A stretch of DNA of 64,000 nucleotides from Trichosporon coremiiforme (taxonomy: Eukaryota; Basidiomycota; Tremellomycetes; Trichosporonales; Trichosporonaceae), in NCBI GenBank assembly GCA_039545355.1, contig BCJJ01000017.1:496001-560000 (forward strand), given 5' to 3'. A program made the position numbers and the translations under genes. This document shows, in pieces, positions 11,701 to 23,525 of this stretch (the stretch's first letter is position 1; every line of letters begins with the position of its first letter). The notes under the pieces were generated by a model. It searched no databases. It was not told the origin of the DNA and saw only the letters and a program-made list of their open reading frames with translations.

Positions 11701-13950
11701 TCCGCCCCCTGCGCCGGTCTTCGCACCTTCCCACTCTCGCAATAACTCACAGTCGCGTTCTGGATCGTCTTGGAAGTTCAATGCCCCGTCTGTTTCCAGC
11801 GGATCTCAGCACAGCCAGAATGTGGTGACGCCTGCCCGTTCCAAGGCTCTGACTGCCAACATGACGCCTTTGGGTTTCCTCGCTGCTGCTTCCCCACCGA
11901 AGTCGATGCGCGAGCTTACTCCTGAGGACCAGGAGCCGGCTATGGAGGAGTCACCGGAGGGCACGCAGCCGAGGTCGGAGACCTCTCCTCCCAAGCCGCA
12001 AGAGACGCTCATGGATGAGTCGCCCACGCCCATCCGGACGTTCCGTGTTCAAGCGCTGGCCCCTCCGCGCCAATCACCTTCCGCGGCTGCTTCGTTCGCT
12101 GCTCAGCAGGCAGCGACCCCGCTCTCGTCTACCTTGTCGGCAGCGCAGCCTTCGTCGCCCATGGTTCCTCTGTCACCGACAACTCCTCTCGGGAATCGCC
12201 TTAACATGGGTTCGACGACATCGCTCGTGCCCGGCCCGGGGATGCCGGATTCGCTCCCCGACTCTTCTCCGCTCATCGGCCAGGTATCGCCCATCTCACC
12301 GTCGCAACCTCTGGCTTCTCCTGCACCTGAGACGCCTACCTTCGGAGCTGAGCGCAGCCGGTCCAACGACTCGATTAGCTCTACGACGTCCGTCGCCATG
12401 CCTTCCCTCGGTGGCCGAACTCCGGAGAGTGCCGAGCGACCTCCTGCCGCTGCTGCTGCTATCCTCAAGCGCCGCGGCCAGGGTAGCCTTTCCATCCAGA
12501 CCAGCCCGTCTGCGGACCGCATCCGTCAAGACCACCGGCACCTCAGCGTGACTCGCTCTCTCACTCCTGACTCGATCGCGAGGTCCATCCCAGCTTCGGA
12601 GATGAGCGAAACTACTCTTCCCGACCTGTTCCCTGCGCCAGAGGAGTCTGAAGCGTCGCACTACTCGTCTGCCATGGAGGATGGCGGCTCTATCGACACC
12701 CATGATCCCACGCCGGAGGAGTACTTTACCCCCACCATTGAGGAGCAGCGACCCAGGTTCCCAGACTTCCGCCTGTCGTCCATTGAACAGTCCCTCGAGC
12801 CATCGCCTGAGCCCCCAACTTCAGAGGAGCATGTTCCGACTCTGCCGCCTCTCCCTGCTCTCGAATCGCGAAACATTCTTGGGATCTCTGACGCCACACC
12901 CGGTCCCAGCCGTCCTACAGCTGCTCGAGCGCCGTCTACCGGCGCTATCACGACAATTAGCCAAAAGAGCTCGAATCAGTCTATTCGTTTCGCAGCTTCG
13001 GTTAAGCAGCAAGAGGAGAAGCGCTCCGGTTCGGGTCCGAGGGAGGTACTTGAGAACTTGCTGCAAAGGCCTCGTGCGCTCTCCCGGCGCAGCTCCGGTC
13101 ACTCAACTGCGCATTCGACTGCGTTTGAGTACGATAAGCGCAGTTCGCTAGCTTCGCTGTCCTCGGGGAGCGAGGGCTCTATACGCCCTAGCTTGGATGG
13201 AGAGTTTAACGGATTGTTTTTCCGAGCTCCCCCTGTCCCTGCGCCACTTGGTCACCCCTTCAACCGCAACTCTCAGCATTCGCACAAGCGGCTCTCCTCG
13301 TCTTCATCCGCTTCAGGATCCGTCATTGCGCCCCTGGCTACGATCAGGCGGACTCCTGTTATCGAGCAGCTGAATGAGTCTCGTTCGACCATCGCTGACT
13401 CGCCCTTCATCGGGGGCAGCGAGGGCACTCCCGAGTTGCGGACTCCCCTCACTGGCGATCCCCACTTCGGGCGCACGCTGCCTACTCCTCTCCAACCGCC
13501 TTCGCCTCGTGCGTCTCCGCCCAGGGTGACTCTCGACATGAGCGTACTCGAAAGTCCGCCACGGACCACCTCTTATGAGCCACGCCGCGAAATTGATATT
13601 AGTGCCTCACCAGTTCCCACTTCGCGCAGCCAACTCGACGAGCATTCATGGATCACCGAATGTAAGTCGCTTTTTCTCATCATGCATGCATGACTAACAT
13701 CCCAGCATACAGGCTGTCACAGCAGTCGGCGGTGGTTCGGTCACGAAGTGCCACATCGAGCCGTCGGTCGTCGTGCCGTAAACCCCGGAGTGGGAGCGCC
13801 AGTGGTGATGTCTCGTTCTCGCCAACGACGTTCGGCGTGCACTCCTTACCATCGTCAGCGCCGGGCAGCGGAACCTCCACCCCGATTCTTCTAGACGAAA
13901 TCCGTGTTCAGAGGCAGTACTCGTCCCCTCCCTCCAGGAGGCGCTCCTAA
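8750..13950 (+). CDS. Very large Ser/Pro-rich disordered protein
   Basis: Two exons, 8750-13661 and 13706-13950, joined across a 44-nt intron (GTAAGT...TGACTAACATCCCAG), encode 1,718 residues. The frame is open for nearly 5 kb with strong codon bias, so it is certainly coding. Ser, Pro, Thr, Arg and Gln dominate throughout. There is a His/Tyr/Gln-rich patch near residues 225-245 and many SPxK/RxxS-like sites such as RRRSLRRGDSTLSLHSEGS that could be phosphorylated. I see no folded domain, signal peptide or membrane segment. Such proteins in basidiomycetes are often polarity, cell-wall or septum scaffolds, but that is a guess. The start at 8750 is the first ATG in frame; the 22 codons before it are open but lack an ATG. 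Confidence 0.88.
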
Positions 13951-13997
13951 GCTCCTTCCTTCCAACACTTTTCTGACTTCTTCCCTCTTCGCTCAAA

Positions 13998-15202
13998 ATG
14001 TCCTCCACCACTGAAGACCAGCCTATGACGTCGTCGCTACCGGAACACCATGCTTCCGCGTTCGGCCAGCTTGTCACCGGTCCCCCCGGTGCGGGCAAGT
14101 CAACCTATTGCCATGGCATGTACCAAGTAAGCTTCGACATTTCGCTGGAGCTGACAGGCAGTTCTTGACCGCACTTGGGCGACCAGTCAAGGTCATCAAC
14201 CTCGACCCTGCCGTCACCGATCCTCCGTATCCATGCGCCGTCTCCATTACAGAGCTCATTACCCTGCAGGAGGTCATGGACGAATACGGCCTGGGACCGA
14301 ACGGTGCCATGCTTTACTGCATGGAGTACCTCGAAGAAAACTTTGACTGGCTGCTGAGCCGTTTGGACGAGGTGTTGGCCGGCGAGGGCGGCAACGGTTA
14401 CATTATCATCGACACGCCGGGCCAAGCGGAGCTGTCGACGAACCACGACTCCTTGAAGCACATTATCCAGAAGCTTCAGAAGCTCGACTACCGGCTCGCC
14501 GCGGTGCACCTGACGGACGCGCATGCCATCACTGACCCAAGCAAGTACATCGCTGCCGTGCTGCTGGCTCTGCGTGCCATGCTCCAGCTGGAGATGCCTC
14601 ACATCAATGTTTTCAGCAAGATCGACACGATCGGTGGATTCGGCGAGCTTCCGTTCAACCTCGAATACTACACGCAGGTGCAGGACCTCGGCTACCTGCT
14701 GCAGACATTGCAGGACCAGCCGCGTGCTGGTGGGAAGAAGATGAAAAAGCTGAACGAGGCGATGGTCGAGCTCATCGAGGACTTTAGTCTGGTCGGCTTC
14801 GAGACGCTCGCGGTCGAGGACAAGCAGAGCATGATGCACCTTGTACGCGTCATCGATAAAGCGACGGGCTACATCTTTATCCCGCTCGATGGCTCGACGA
14901 CGGACGACAACATGCATGCGCTGTTCTCGACGGCAGCCCGGCCGATGGACTATGACGTCAACGATGTGCAGGAGCGCTACAGCGCGGAGAACAAGGAGGC
15001 GTACGACAAGTTCCAGGAGGAGCAATGGGAGAAGGAGTGGGCGGCGCGGCACCAAGCCGAGGCAATCAAGAAGGCGATGCTTGGCCAGCAGGCGCCTGAG
15101 GGCGGCGATGCCGCCGAGCCCGACAACGCGGGCGCACAAGAGAACCCGCACAGTGGACGCGTCCAGATTCGACCTAAAGACTTCTCGGACGAAGTAGACT
15201 AG
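13998..15202 (+). CDS. GPN2: GPN-loop GTPase 2
   Basis: Two exons (13998-14126 and 14162-15202) encode 389 residues. The GTPase motifs are complete: P-loop GPPGAGKST, the GPN insertion in YGLGPNGAM, switch-II DTPGQAELST, and NKxD-like FSKIDTI. DPAVTDPPYP after the first beta strand is typical of the GPN family. GPN1/2/3 proteins act as dimers in assembly and nuclear import of RNA polymerase II, and the length and C-terminal half fit GPN2. The last 50 residues are a charged tail ending in IRPKDFSDEVD. The 35-nt intron sits just after the P-loop helix. The gene lies 47 bp after the giant disordered protein on the same strand and converges with twinfilin. Confidence 0.95.
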
Positions 15203-15661
15203 AACATTTTCACGACCCAGCACCCAGCACCCAGCTAAACGTTCCCTACGAACATTGGAACGACGGCTTCGTCTTGCCCAGCAACACACTATACACTCAG
15301 CGTCACTATCATCGATCCACAGCCTACATTTCCGGGTCATTCATCTCCGACGCATCTTGCCCACGCTCATCTGCGGAGGCTCGCAATCGTTTACCTATCC
15401 TTATAATTCTAGCATTCATACCCCTCCCGTGTGCAGATCGGGACCGCTGTTGTATTCACCACTTCCACGCATTCATCAGTCAAATTACAGTAGACGTCTA
15501 TGTGAAGCAGCCAGCAGGCATTGCACAAGTCGTTACACCGCAGCCGGTGCAGCCAGGAACAGCGAAGTGGTCATGAGTCTGTGTGATTGCATAACAGGTA
15601 CGGCTCGTCGTCTATTTACTATAACGGTTTCGTTTGTAACATTGTCAGCTCATGCGTGTGT
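15203..15661. other. Convergent 3'-UTR interval between GPN2 and twinfilin
   Basis: The interval separates two stop codons facing each other. It contains no frame of interest and presumably carries both 3' UTRs and poly(A) sites. Confidence 0.6.
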
Positions 15662-17524
15662 CTACCTACGGCCCGGACCGCGGGGGCGGGCAAAGCCGCC
15701 TCCGGCGCCGACACGAGGCCCAAAGGCGTCAAAGGCATTCTTAATGCGCTCCTTGGAGTCGTCCTCGTCGTCGACCTTCCTCTCGGCCGCCGTCGAGGTC
15801 TCGCTGGGGTCGAGGGTCTGGGAACGTGTGGGCGCGCGTCCAAAGCCAGCGGGAGCCGGCGCCCCAAAGATCGGGGCGGGAGAGCCAGGCTTGGGTGCTC
15901 CAAAGCCGTGGACACGGGTGCGCGGCATGGGGAAGGCGGGGCCGGCCGAGTGCGACTTGGCGGGCGTGCTCGTGCCCGTCGTCGAGCCCGAGGGTCCGGA
16001 GCCGGGCAGCGCCTCCTTCAGCTCCTTGGCTGAGACGTCGGAGCGGTCGCTAGCCTCCAGCTTACCGGCCAGTGCGATGCCGGCCTTGTCCTGCGCGTCT
16101 TGCTGCATGCCGCGGACTGTTGTGCTGTACACCATGCGGAACTTGACGGGCGAGCCGGGGGGACACCAGTACACGAACACGACGCGGCCCTTAACGGGTT
16201 CCGGGCTGGACGGGGGGAGAGGGGAGGGAGAGCGCGTGACACGCTCAGGCTCATCGATAGCGAGGTTTGAGACCGAAGGAGTGACCTCCTTCTCCTTCTC
16301 ATCGTCGGCGTCAGCCTCAGCGCCCTTCTCCTCGGCGTCGTCGCCCTTCTTCTCGTCGCCCTTCGTCTCGTCGCCCTCGGCGCCCTCAGGCTTCTCCTCG
16401 GCATCGGCGTCGTCCTTCTCCTCAGCGTCGTCCTTCTCATCCGCATTGTAGCGCGGCGCGTCGCTCGCCTCGACGGGACGAGCACCACCTGCAGTAGCCT
16501 GGAAGGTGTTCTTCGCCGTGGCATGCGCAGCGGCAGCAGGCTTGGGCGCCGGGGGCGGCGTCGCAGGCGGCGGGGTAGGGTACGAATAGAAGACGTACGC
16601 CGGCTGCTTGTCGGGCAGTTTTCCAGCAAGCTCATTCGGCTTGCACGCTTCGCTCTTGAGGAGCTCGATCGTCTGAGCGTCGCTGCCAATCTGCACAGCA
16701 ACGACCCAACCGTCATCGGAGCGCTCGGAGACCTTGGCGAGCGCATCGGCCACGCCCTCGCTCCACTTCGTCTTGCCTCCGAGACCGATGACGGCAGCTC
16801 GTCGGGCGCGGTTAGTCTCGGCGTCCTGCGCAGAGCGCTTTGCCTCCTCGGCCTCAGCAGCCTTGACCTCGGCGAGAGCCGCCTCAGAGGCGGTGAGCGG
16901 GGGAGGGGAGAGGATGTGGTCGAGGTGCGCCTTGAGCGCGCGGGGCGTCAGGTCGTCGTGCGACGTCGCGAACCAGTCGTGCTTGAAGTTGTTCGCGCCG
17001 AGGGCCTTCATGAGTCCTCCGCGCGAAGAGGCCTGCAGCATCTTGGCGCGGACCTGGGCGTTAGTTCAGTGAGCCCTGTCGAACTGGGGAGGGACAGCCG
17101 GGAAGGCGACACTCACGCCGGCATCGTCGGGGACAAAGGTCACCATCATCCACTCGTACAGTCCGCCCTTCTTCGTGTCGAGGCGGTACGCGAAGGAAGC
17201 CGGAGTCTGCGGTGTTGGCAGCGTAGGGCCCAGAAGCGCGATGTCGTCACTCCAGCTGCCCTGCGGGGCGACCGTGTCGTGGTGCTTGAACTCCTCTGGA
17301 CCGTCAGCTGAGAACGTGAACTAAATAGCTGTGTTGCATCCAGTAGATCAGGAACTCTGCAAAAACTCATGGTGGGCAGCAACGCGAGGCATCTGGCCTG
17401 CCAAACATGACTTACCACCGTCGATGACGAAGACGAGCGCACGGGTGTTGGCGGCGTTGCTCTTGGCGTCCGCGAAAGCGCTCGTGAGCATTTCCGGAAC
17501 CTTGATTCCCGATGGCGCCGACAT
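15662..17524 (-). CDS. Twinfilin-like actin-binding protein with two ADF-H domains
   Basis: Three exons (17416-17524, 17117-17295, 15662-17053) give 559 residues. The start MSAPSGIKVPEMLTSAFADA, with ALVFVIDGG, SFAYRLDTKKGGLYEWMMV and FVPDDAGVRAKMLQASS, is a first ADF-homology domain. A second begins near residue 190 (VSERSDDGWVVAVQIGSDAQ), runs to PAYVFYSYP (about 247-254), and resumes at GRVVFVYWCPPGSPVKFRM (about 384). Between those strands is an insertion of roughly 130 residues rich in Glu, Asp and Lys. The tail ends in Gly/Pro/Arg-rich sequence (FARPRGPGRR). Twinfilin sequesters actin monomers, caps barbed ends and helps filament turnover in cortical patches. The order of domains and 30-40-residue linker agree with twinfilin; the insertion makes it much longer than the usual 330-350 residues. 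Confidence 0.85.
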
Positions 17525-17834
17525 GATGTGTGGTGTTTTGTTGGAAGCTAAGAAGGGAGAGGGAAGACCCAAGTCGGGGACAGCAGGACCAGTATCAGCT
17601 GGTGACGAGGTGGCCCGCTGTGGCCCGGTGGGATTGCGTTGTTGGCTTAGACCCGGCGCTCAGGCACGGGCCTCCACTTTCACCACAACTGACCCTGCAT
17701 GACGAAGGGAATCCTCGCTGTGGCGCGACTAGCTGCTGAGTGCGGTGAGAACGGATCTGTAAGAGCACAGGAGAACCAAGATGCAATGCATATATACAGG
17801 GAAGCCTAAGTGCTGTGATGAGGAAATCGGACTG

Positions 17835-19102
17835 CTACTTCTTCTTCGTCTTCTTCTTGACACCACCGGCGGGATCTCCAGGGCGCTTCTGCTTGCTTTC
17901 CACCTTGTCTCCGTTCGGCTCGTCCATCGTGGACGTGGTCTCCTTTACAGCTTCGCCCTGCTTCATCTCCTTCCTCTCAACCTCATCTCCGGGGCCGGGA
18001 ACAAGTCGGGGAGTAGACACAACGGCCTTGTACGTCCTTCGAGCCTCTGTTCGTTAGCGAAACGGCTGCGTTTGGTGAGCCGGTACTCACGGGCTCTGAG
18101 CAACACGGCCTTGGGCGTACGCGACACCGCATCCTTCGCGAGATTGGAGGGCACACCGAGAATGGTAGCAAGGTTGACAACGTCGAGCGGCCCACGAATA
18201 CCATCCGGAGCGCCACCGGGTCCCGACGTGAAGATGATGTCCTTTCCTCCGGTGACGCGGACGAGCTCGCGCGCGTTCGTCAGGAAGTTCTGACGGTACC
18301 GCCGCGCGATGTCGGACGGAACAGACTTGGACGGGTAAAGTCCTGCGGCGTACGGAATCTCGAACTGGACGTTAGTTCGAGCGATGGTACTCGTCTACTC
18401 ACCACGACTCCATTGCGCTGAGCCTGGCGGATCTGTTTCCGGTTCAGACGGAAGTGGTACGGCCGCTCGTGCAGCGGGACGGTGATGATGGAGATCTGGA
18501 GTCAGCTTCAGCTTGATGGAGGTTCATCAGCATACCTGGTTGGGGCCGGGGTTGGCGAGATCGGTGCAGGCCACCTGAAGCGCCTTGTCGCAACCGACAT
18601 GAACCGAGAGGAGATCGTAGTCCCGCAGCGTTGCAGTGTTGGTAGCGGTCTGGCGTCAGCTACTAGTATGATCGAAAAAGCTCACGATCGGGTTGACCTT
18701 GCCGTCATCGAGACGCATGTGGTATCGCGTCACCTGCACGAGCGTGGGCTGCGAAGGTCCCGCAAGATCAGCGTACCGAGGGTCCAGCGAGGAATACGGC
18801 AGGCTGCGGTCGTCGGGTCCACCGAAGGGCGAAGAGATCACGTTGGGAGACTGCTCGGCCGTTACGGTGTATGCAATGACAGTGTATCCGACTGCGGTTA
18901 GTCGAGCGTCAAGCGCTGCCAACTCACGATGCCCTGCAAGCGAGACCTTCTTCGCGACTTCAGCACGCTCAGTTGCGGACAGGCCAGCCCAGCAGTTGGG
19001 CGGGGCTTTCGGCTCCTCCTCCTTGGCCTTTCCCTTGTCCTTGCCCTTCTTCTTCGGAGCAACGTCCGGTGTCCGGTACGGGACGTGGAGGTCGTAGTAC
19101 AT
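17835..19102 (-). CDS. RPP30: Ribonuclease P/MRP protein subunit p30
   Basis: The protein begins MYYDLHVPY, the short beta strand and conserved Asp-Leu of the RNase P p30 TIM-barrel. A Lys/Glu-rich insert (KKKGKDKGKAKEEEPKAPP) follows, then LSATERAEVAKKVSLAGH, GYTVIAYTV, LRDYDLLSVHV, DKALQVACTDL, ISIITVPLHERPYHFRL and RQAQRNGVVFEIPYA. These are the barrel strands of Rpp30/Rpp1. The C-terminus is a Lys-rich tail (KQKRPGDPAGGVKKKTKKK). The subunit is a protein component of nuclear RNase P and RNase MRP, which mature tRNA 5' ends and pre-rRNA. Several 35-45-nt introns are present, for example around 18375-18400 and 18655-18690. It is divergent from PRMT1, with start codons about 305 bp apart. 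Confidence 0.9.
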
Positions 19103-19407
19103 GGTGAGCTGAAGGTAGAGTGCAGGTGAATTGACCGGCCGCCGGCTCGAAATATCTCGCAGATGATGAAATCTCCCATGCAATCGTTATCACGATCAAA
19201 ACACGCAAGGGACGAAGAATTTCCGACCACGTAATTTTTCGGCACTGGCAAATCAATAATTAATCTTCATGCGGTTACATCAACCCAACCCTTCACCCTC
19301 CTCGATCCTTGTTATCCCCCTCACCCTGGTGCAGACCATCATCTCAGCAGCTTCCACTCGACTACATCGCACCTCCCCCAACCCGGATACTGTCTGATCC
19401 TTTCAAA
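19103..19407. promoter_or_regulatory. Bidirectional promoter between RPP30 and PRMT1
   Basis: The two ATGs face away from each other across this interval, so it must carry both promoters and both leaders. The half next to PRMT1 is pyrimidine-rich on the plus strand, as expected of a leader. No CACGTG box or clear TATA box is seen. Confidence 0.55.
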
Positions 19408-20642
<1,235 letters not shown>

Positions 20643-21038
20643 TCGTTTCGAACGATCCCCTTGTTTCCTCCCTTCTTGTCTCTGCTACATCTGTGTCACT
20701 TCGTGTTGATTACATGTCCCAATACATCACCACATCTCACCGCCCCGACATCAACATACAACAATCAATCTCCTATCTTAACCCCCGGTCTTCAACAACA
20801 GGTACTGAGGTTGAGGACGTCTAGTAGAAAGTGCATTGTACGATACCCCCCCTTTTCATGCGACTTGCAACCTTGCATGGGTTTTAGCCATAATCTCGCC
20901 ACTGCTGCAGGACTGCGTACTGACATTGCGTTGGCGTGGACGTGACACTTTAATGGCATGACTGACTCATTTCTTATGTCTATACAGCGAACTGAGAGGG
21001 GTCTATGGTACTTCTTCCTGTTCTATGATCTCTCCCGT
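20643..21038. other. Convergent 3'-UTR interval of PRMT1 and the BAG gene
   Basis: No gene is seen. On the plus strand 20636-20809 has no AG dinucleotide and ends in TTCAACAACAG, so it could hold an alternative acceptor for the last PRMT1 intron. Confidence 0.4.
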
Positions 21039-21854
21039 CTAGGCGACAAGACGCTTCCTTTCTCCCCACGAGTCGTCGACCTTGTTCAGCTCCCCTTGGA
21101 GGCGCTTGACGCCGTCCTTCCTCTCCTGGCGGGCATTCTTCCACTCGCTCGGGATGTTGACGCCGTCGAGATCGAGCAGGCCGCGGAGCAGGAACTCGGA
21201 AAGTCGGGCGTGCTCGCGCTGCAGCGTCTCAAACGGCGGCACCTGCTTCGGGCGGTTGGTAGCCTTGGGGTTCGTGTATGAGACGAAAGTAGCAATGGCG
21301 GGCTCGAGCGGCTCGACGACGCCGTTGACGAGGTTCCGGATCCAGTTCGTCAGCACCTCCTCCTGGTCCGTCTCGGGCTGGACGTTCTTCTTCTTCACGA
21401 CCTGCTGCGGCTTCGGGGCCGGCGGCTCGGGGCCCTTGCCCTCCTTGCCTACGAGCGCGAGGTCAGCGCCGTCCGTGATTCCGTACGAGGAAATCGTGAG
21501 CGACGGGTCCTTCAGAACAGCACCCTTGTAGATCAGCTTGAGCTGAGAGGCAGGCACGCCAGTCTGGTGCGACAGAGTTCCGATCAACTGCGAGAGCGGC
21601 GTCAGGTTTGGATTCGGAATGGGGATGTTGAACCTGTTGTCAGCTAAGAGTCTTGTAATAAAGCTTGTCATGTTGAGGATGAGGTGGAGGCCACATAGCT
21701 CCTGCGCCCCAATGCCAGCACCAGCGGACATACACTGCGCCGCAAACATCTCGAACTCTACTCACCGGTCACGCCCCCACTTGACGTGGACAGTGATCTG
21801 CCCAGAGTCGTTCTCCTGCTGCGCGCGCTTGAAGGGGTTCTTGAACTGGGACAT
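21039..21854 (-). CDS. BAG-domain co-chaperone with ubiquitin-like domain
   Basis: The start MSQFKNPFKRAQQENDSGQ leads to ITVHVKWGRDRFNIPIPNPN, LSQLIGTLSHQTGVPASQLK and LIYKGAVLKDPSLTISSYGI, a ubiquitin-like fold. After a Pro/Lys linker comes a helical C-terminal region (ILTNW-type start, VEPLEPAIATFV, LSEFLLRGLLDLDGV, ERKDGVKRLQGELNKVDD) that fits a BAG domain, the nucleotide-exchange module for Hsp70. BAG1/Bag101-like proteins link Hsp70 to the proteasome or membranes; no transmembrane segment is visible here. One intron of about 130 nt (roughly 21635-21766), long for this window, lies after the first ubiquitin strand, with a second intron in the 5' UTR (21881-21939). Confidence 0.85.
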
Positions 21855-22341
21855 GGCTGCTCGACCGCTCAACGGTGGCACTGGGTGTCAGCTGTAAGAT
21901 CACACTGGCTTCGTAGCTGCAATTAAGCTTTGGACTCACCGATGGAATCGAATGCTGAGAACGACAGGTTGGGCGGTTGTTGAGGGGAGTAGAGGGGAGG
22001 GTAGTTGTCGCGGTCAACTCGCGGTGATTCCGACGCGCCAAAAGATCCATGGCACACCGTCATCATCCACCGCTTGGGCTGTGTGGCCTCCACTCCGCGC
22101 TGGCGGACTGGGCTGGCTGGGCCGAGACGAGGCAAGGCGGGACCTAATGGACTTGGCGGGGTTCGACTAACCTCCGCCTCTGACCTCCACAGTTGATGCT
22201 TGGCGCTGAGGATGAGCAGCCAGTAGAGACAGTCCGAAGTGTCAGAGGCGCAGAGAAGGAGAAGAATGAGAGATGGAGAGATGCATGCACACCCGGTATG
22301 ACTATCCTACAACATATGCTCATGAGATTCTGACAAGCTTG
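21855..22341 (-). other. Leader of the BAG gene and 3' UTR region of the heme lyase gene
   Basis: On the minus strand a perfect intron (GTGAGTCC...CAGCTGACACCCAG) occupies 21881-21939, 27 nt before the BAG start codon, and indicates a spliced 5' UTR. The remainder shows no reading frame and includes the 3' end of the upstream heme lyase gene. Confidence 0.6.
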
Positions 22342-23175
22342 TTACCTCCACAGGCCAGAGAGGCGGGTCTTGATGCTCTCCCAATCATCGAGCGCGGGTC
22401 GGGCATCGATGTAGAACGCCATCTTCTGCGGGTTTTTCGGGTCAGGCTTGCCTGTGTAGAAGTCTATAACGTAGCGGATCTGGGTTCCGCAGCGGTCCAC
22501 AATCCAGTCGTGGCGGTCAAACGGCGGCGTGTATCTATTGTCAGCTGCACGCTCGTTTCACCAGCTCCAGTGGCTCTGGGCTCTGACTTACCCAAACATA
22601 GTCTTGACCCAAGCCTTTGGTGAGCGCTCCTTAGGCCGTCCGACAAAGCTGGTCAAGCGGATACCGCCGCAACGGTCTCCACCCTTGCCCGCCTCCCACA
22701 TGAGGATGTCCTCCCACGCCTTCTCGTTGACGGCGTTGTGGATCGGGACAATCGTGCGCATGTCGGCCTGGCGGGGCTTGTGGTTCTTGCGAAGCATGGC
22801 GTTGAAGAACTGCTGCTCGGAGGGGTAAACCCACTTGTCGGTCTGCTCTTCCTCGGGCGTTGGCAGGGCGGCCTGCTCGGAGTTGTGCGTGTACTTGCTG
22901 TGCGAGGAGCGAGGGATCGACGAGATCTCACGCTCAGTCGAGAGCTGAGCACGCTGCGGCCTCGCAGGAGCCACCTTGGTGGCCTGCTCCGCGACGTCGG
23001 TCCAGACCTTGCGCGCTTCGTCGTTGACGGGGCACGCATCGGCACCCATGCCAGCCGGCACCGGCGGGTGGTCGGCCGGCATGGCGGCTGCAGGCTTGGC
23101 GTGCATGCCCTCCGGGCACGTCTTAGGGGCCTCAGGCGTAGCCTGCGTCGAGTCGGCGCCGACGTTGAACTTCAT
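22342..23175 (-). CDS. Holocytochrome c synthase (cytochrome c heme lyase)
   Basis: About 260 residues in two exons; the intron near 22534-22590 splits a Gly codon in TMFGYTPPFDRHDW. The N-terminal half has the heme-regulatory Cys-Pro motifs ACPVN and TCPEGMH. The catalytic half has WVYPSEQQFFNAMLRKNHK, IVPIHNAVNEKAWEDILMWE with the heme-ligand His, RCGGIRLTSFVGRP, PFDRHDWIVDRCGTQIRYV and IDFYTG. The protein sits in the mitochondrial intermembrane space on the inner membrane and attaches heme to the CxxCH of cytochrome c. It ends IKTRLSGLWR, close to the end of family members. The start at 23175 is the only ATG that keeps the short N-terminus. It is divergent from Far11, with a 350-bp shared promoter. 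Confidence 0.93.
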
Positions 23176-23525
23176 GGCTGGTAGTGTGGTGGCAAGTCTA
23201 GAAGAGATAAGGAGACGAGCTGCGCTCAAGAGTCGGTGAGATCGAGAACCAAACCTCGGAGGATCGGGCCTCTCCTTGGCTGTCATCTCAGGCCAGGCGC
23301 CAGGCGGGGAAGGGTCGACTTTTCTGCGGAAGCAAGTCGCATATCCGTGCCTGAGCTCCGGCCTCGCGTGGCCCAGGAACCGGACCCTTCCTCGCAATCT
23401 CAGGCTGCAGCGCAGTGCGTTGCGTAACGGTACGCAGGCAGGCGCCAGGTCAGAGGCGAGACCGCATCAGTGTGCATTGTCAACATCAGTCCACCTTCCC
23501 TCGACAACGGCAGCCTGCACGACCC
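23176..23525. promoter_or_regulatory. Bidirectional promoter between heme lyase and FAR11
   Basis: The interval separates two divergent start codons and must hold both promoters. No TATA or CACGTG box stands out. Confidence 0.5.

Noticed and set aside
14105..15340. 411-codon frame antisense to GPN2
   Set aside because: Mirror of the GC-rich third positions of GPN2; Leu/Val/Arg-rich translation without motifs.
15255..16451. 398-codon frame antisense to twinfilin
   Set aside because: Shadow of the biased codons of the twinfilin exon; Ser/Ala-rich low complexity.
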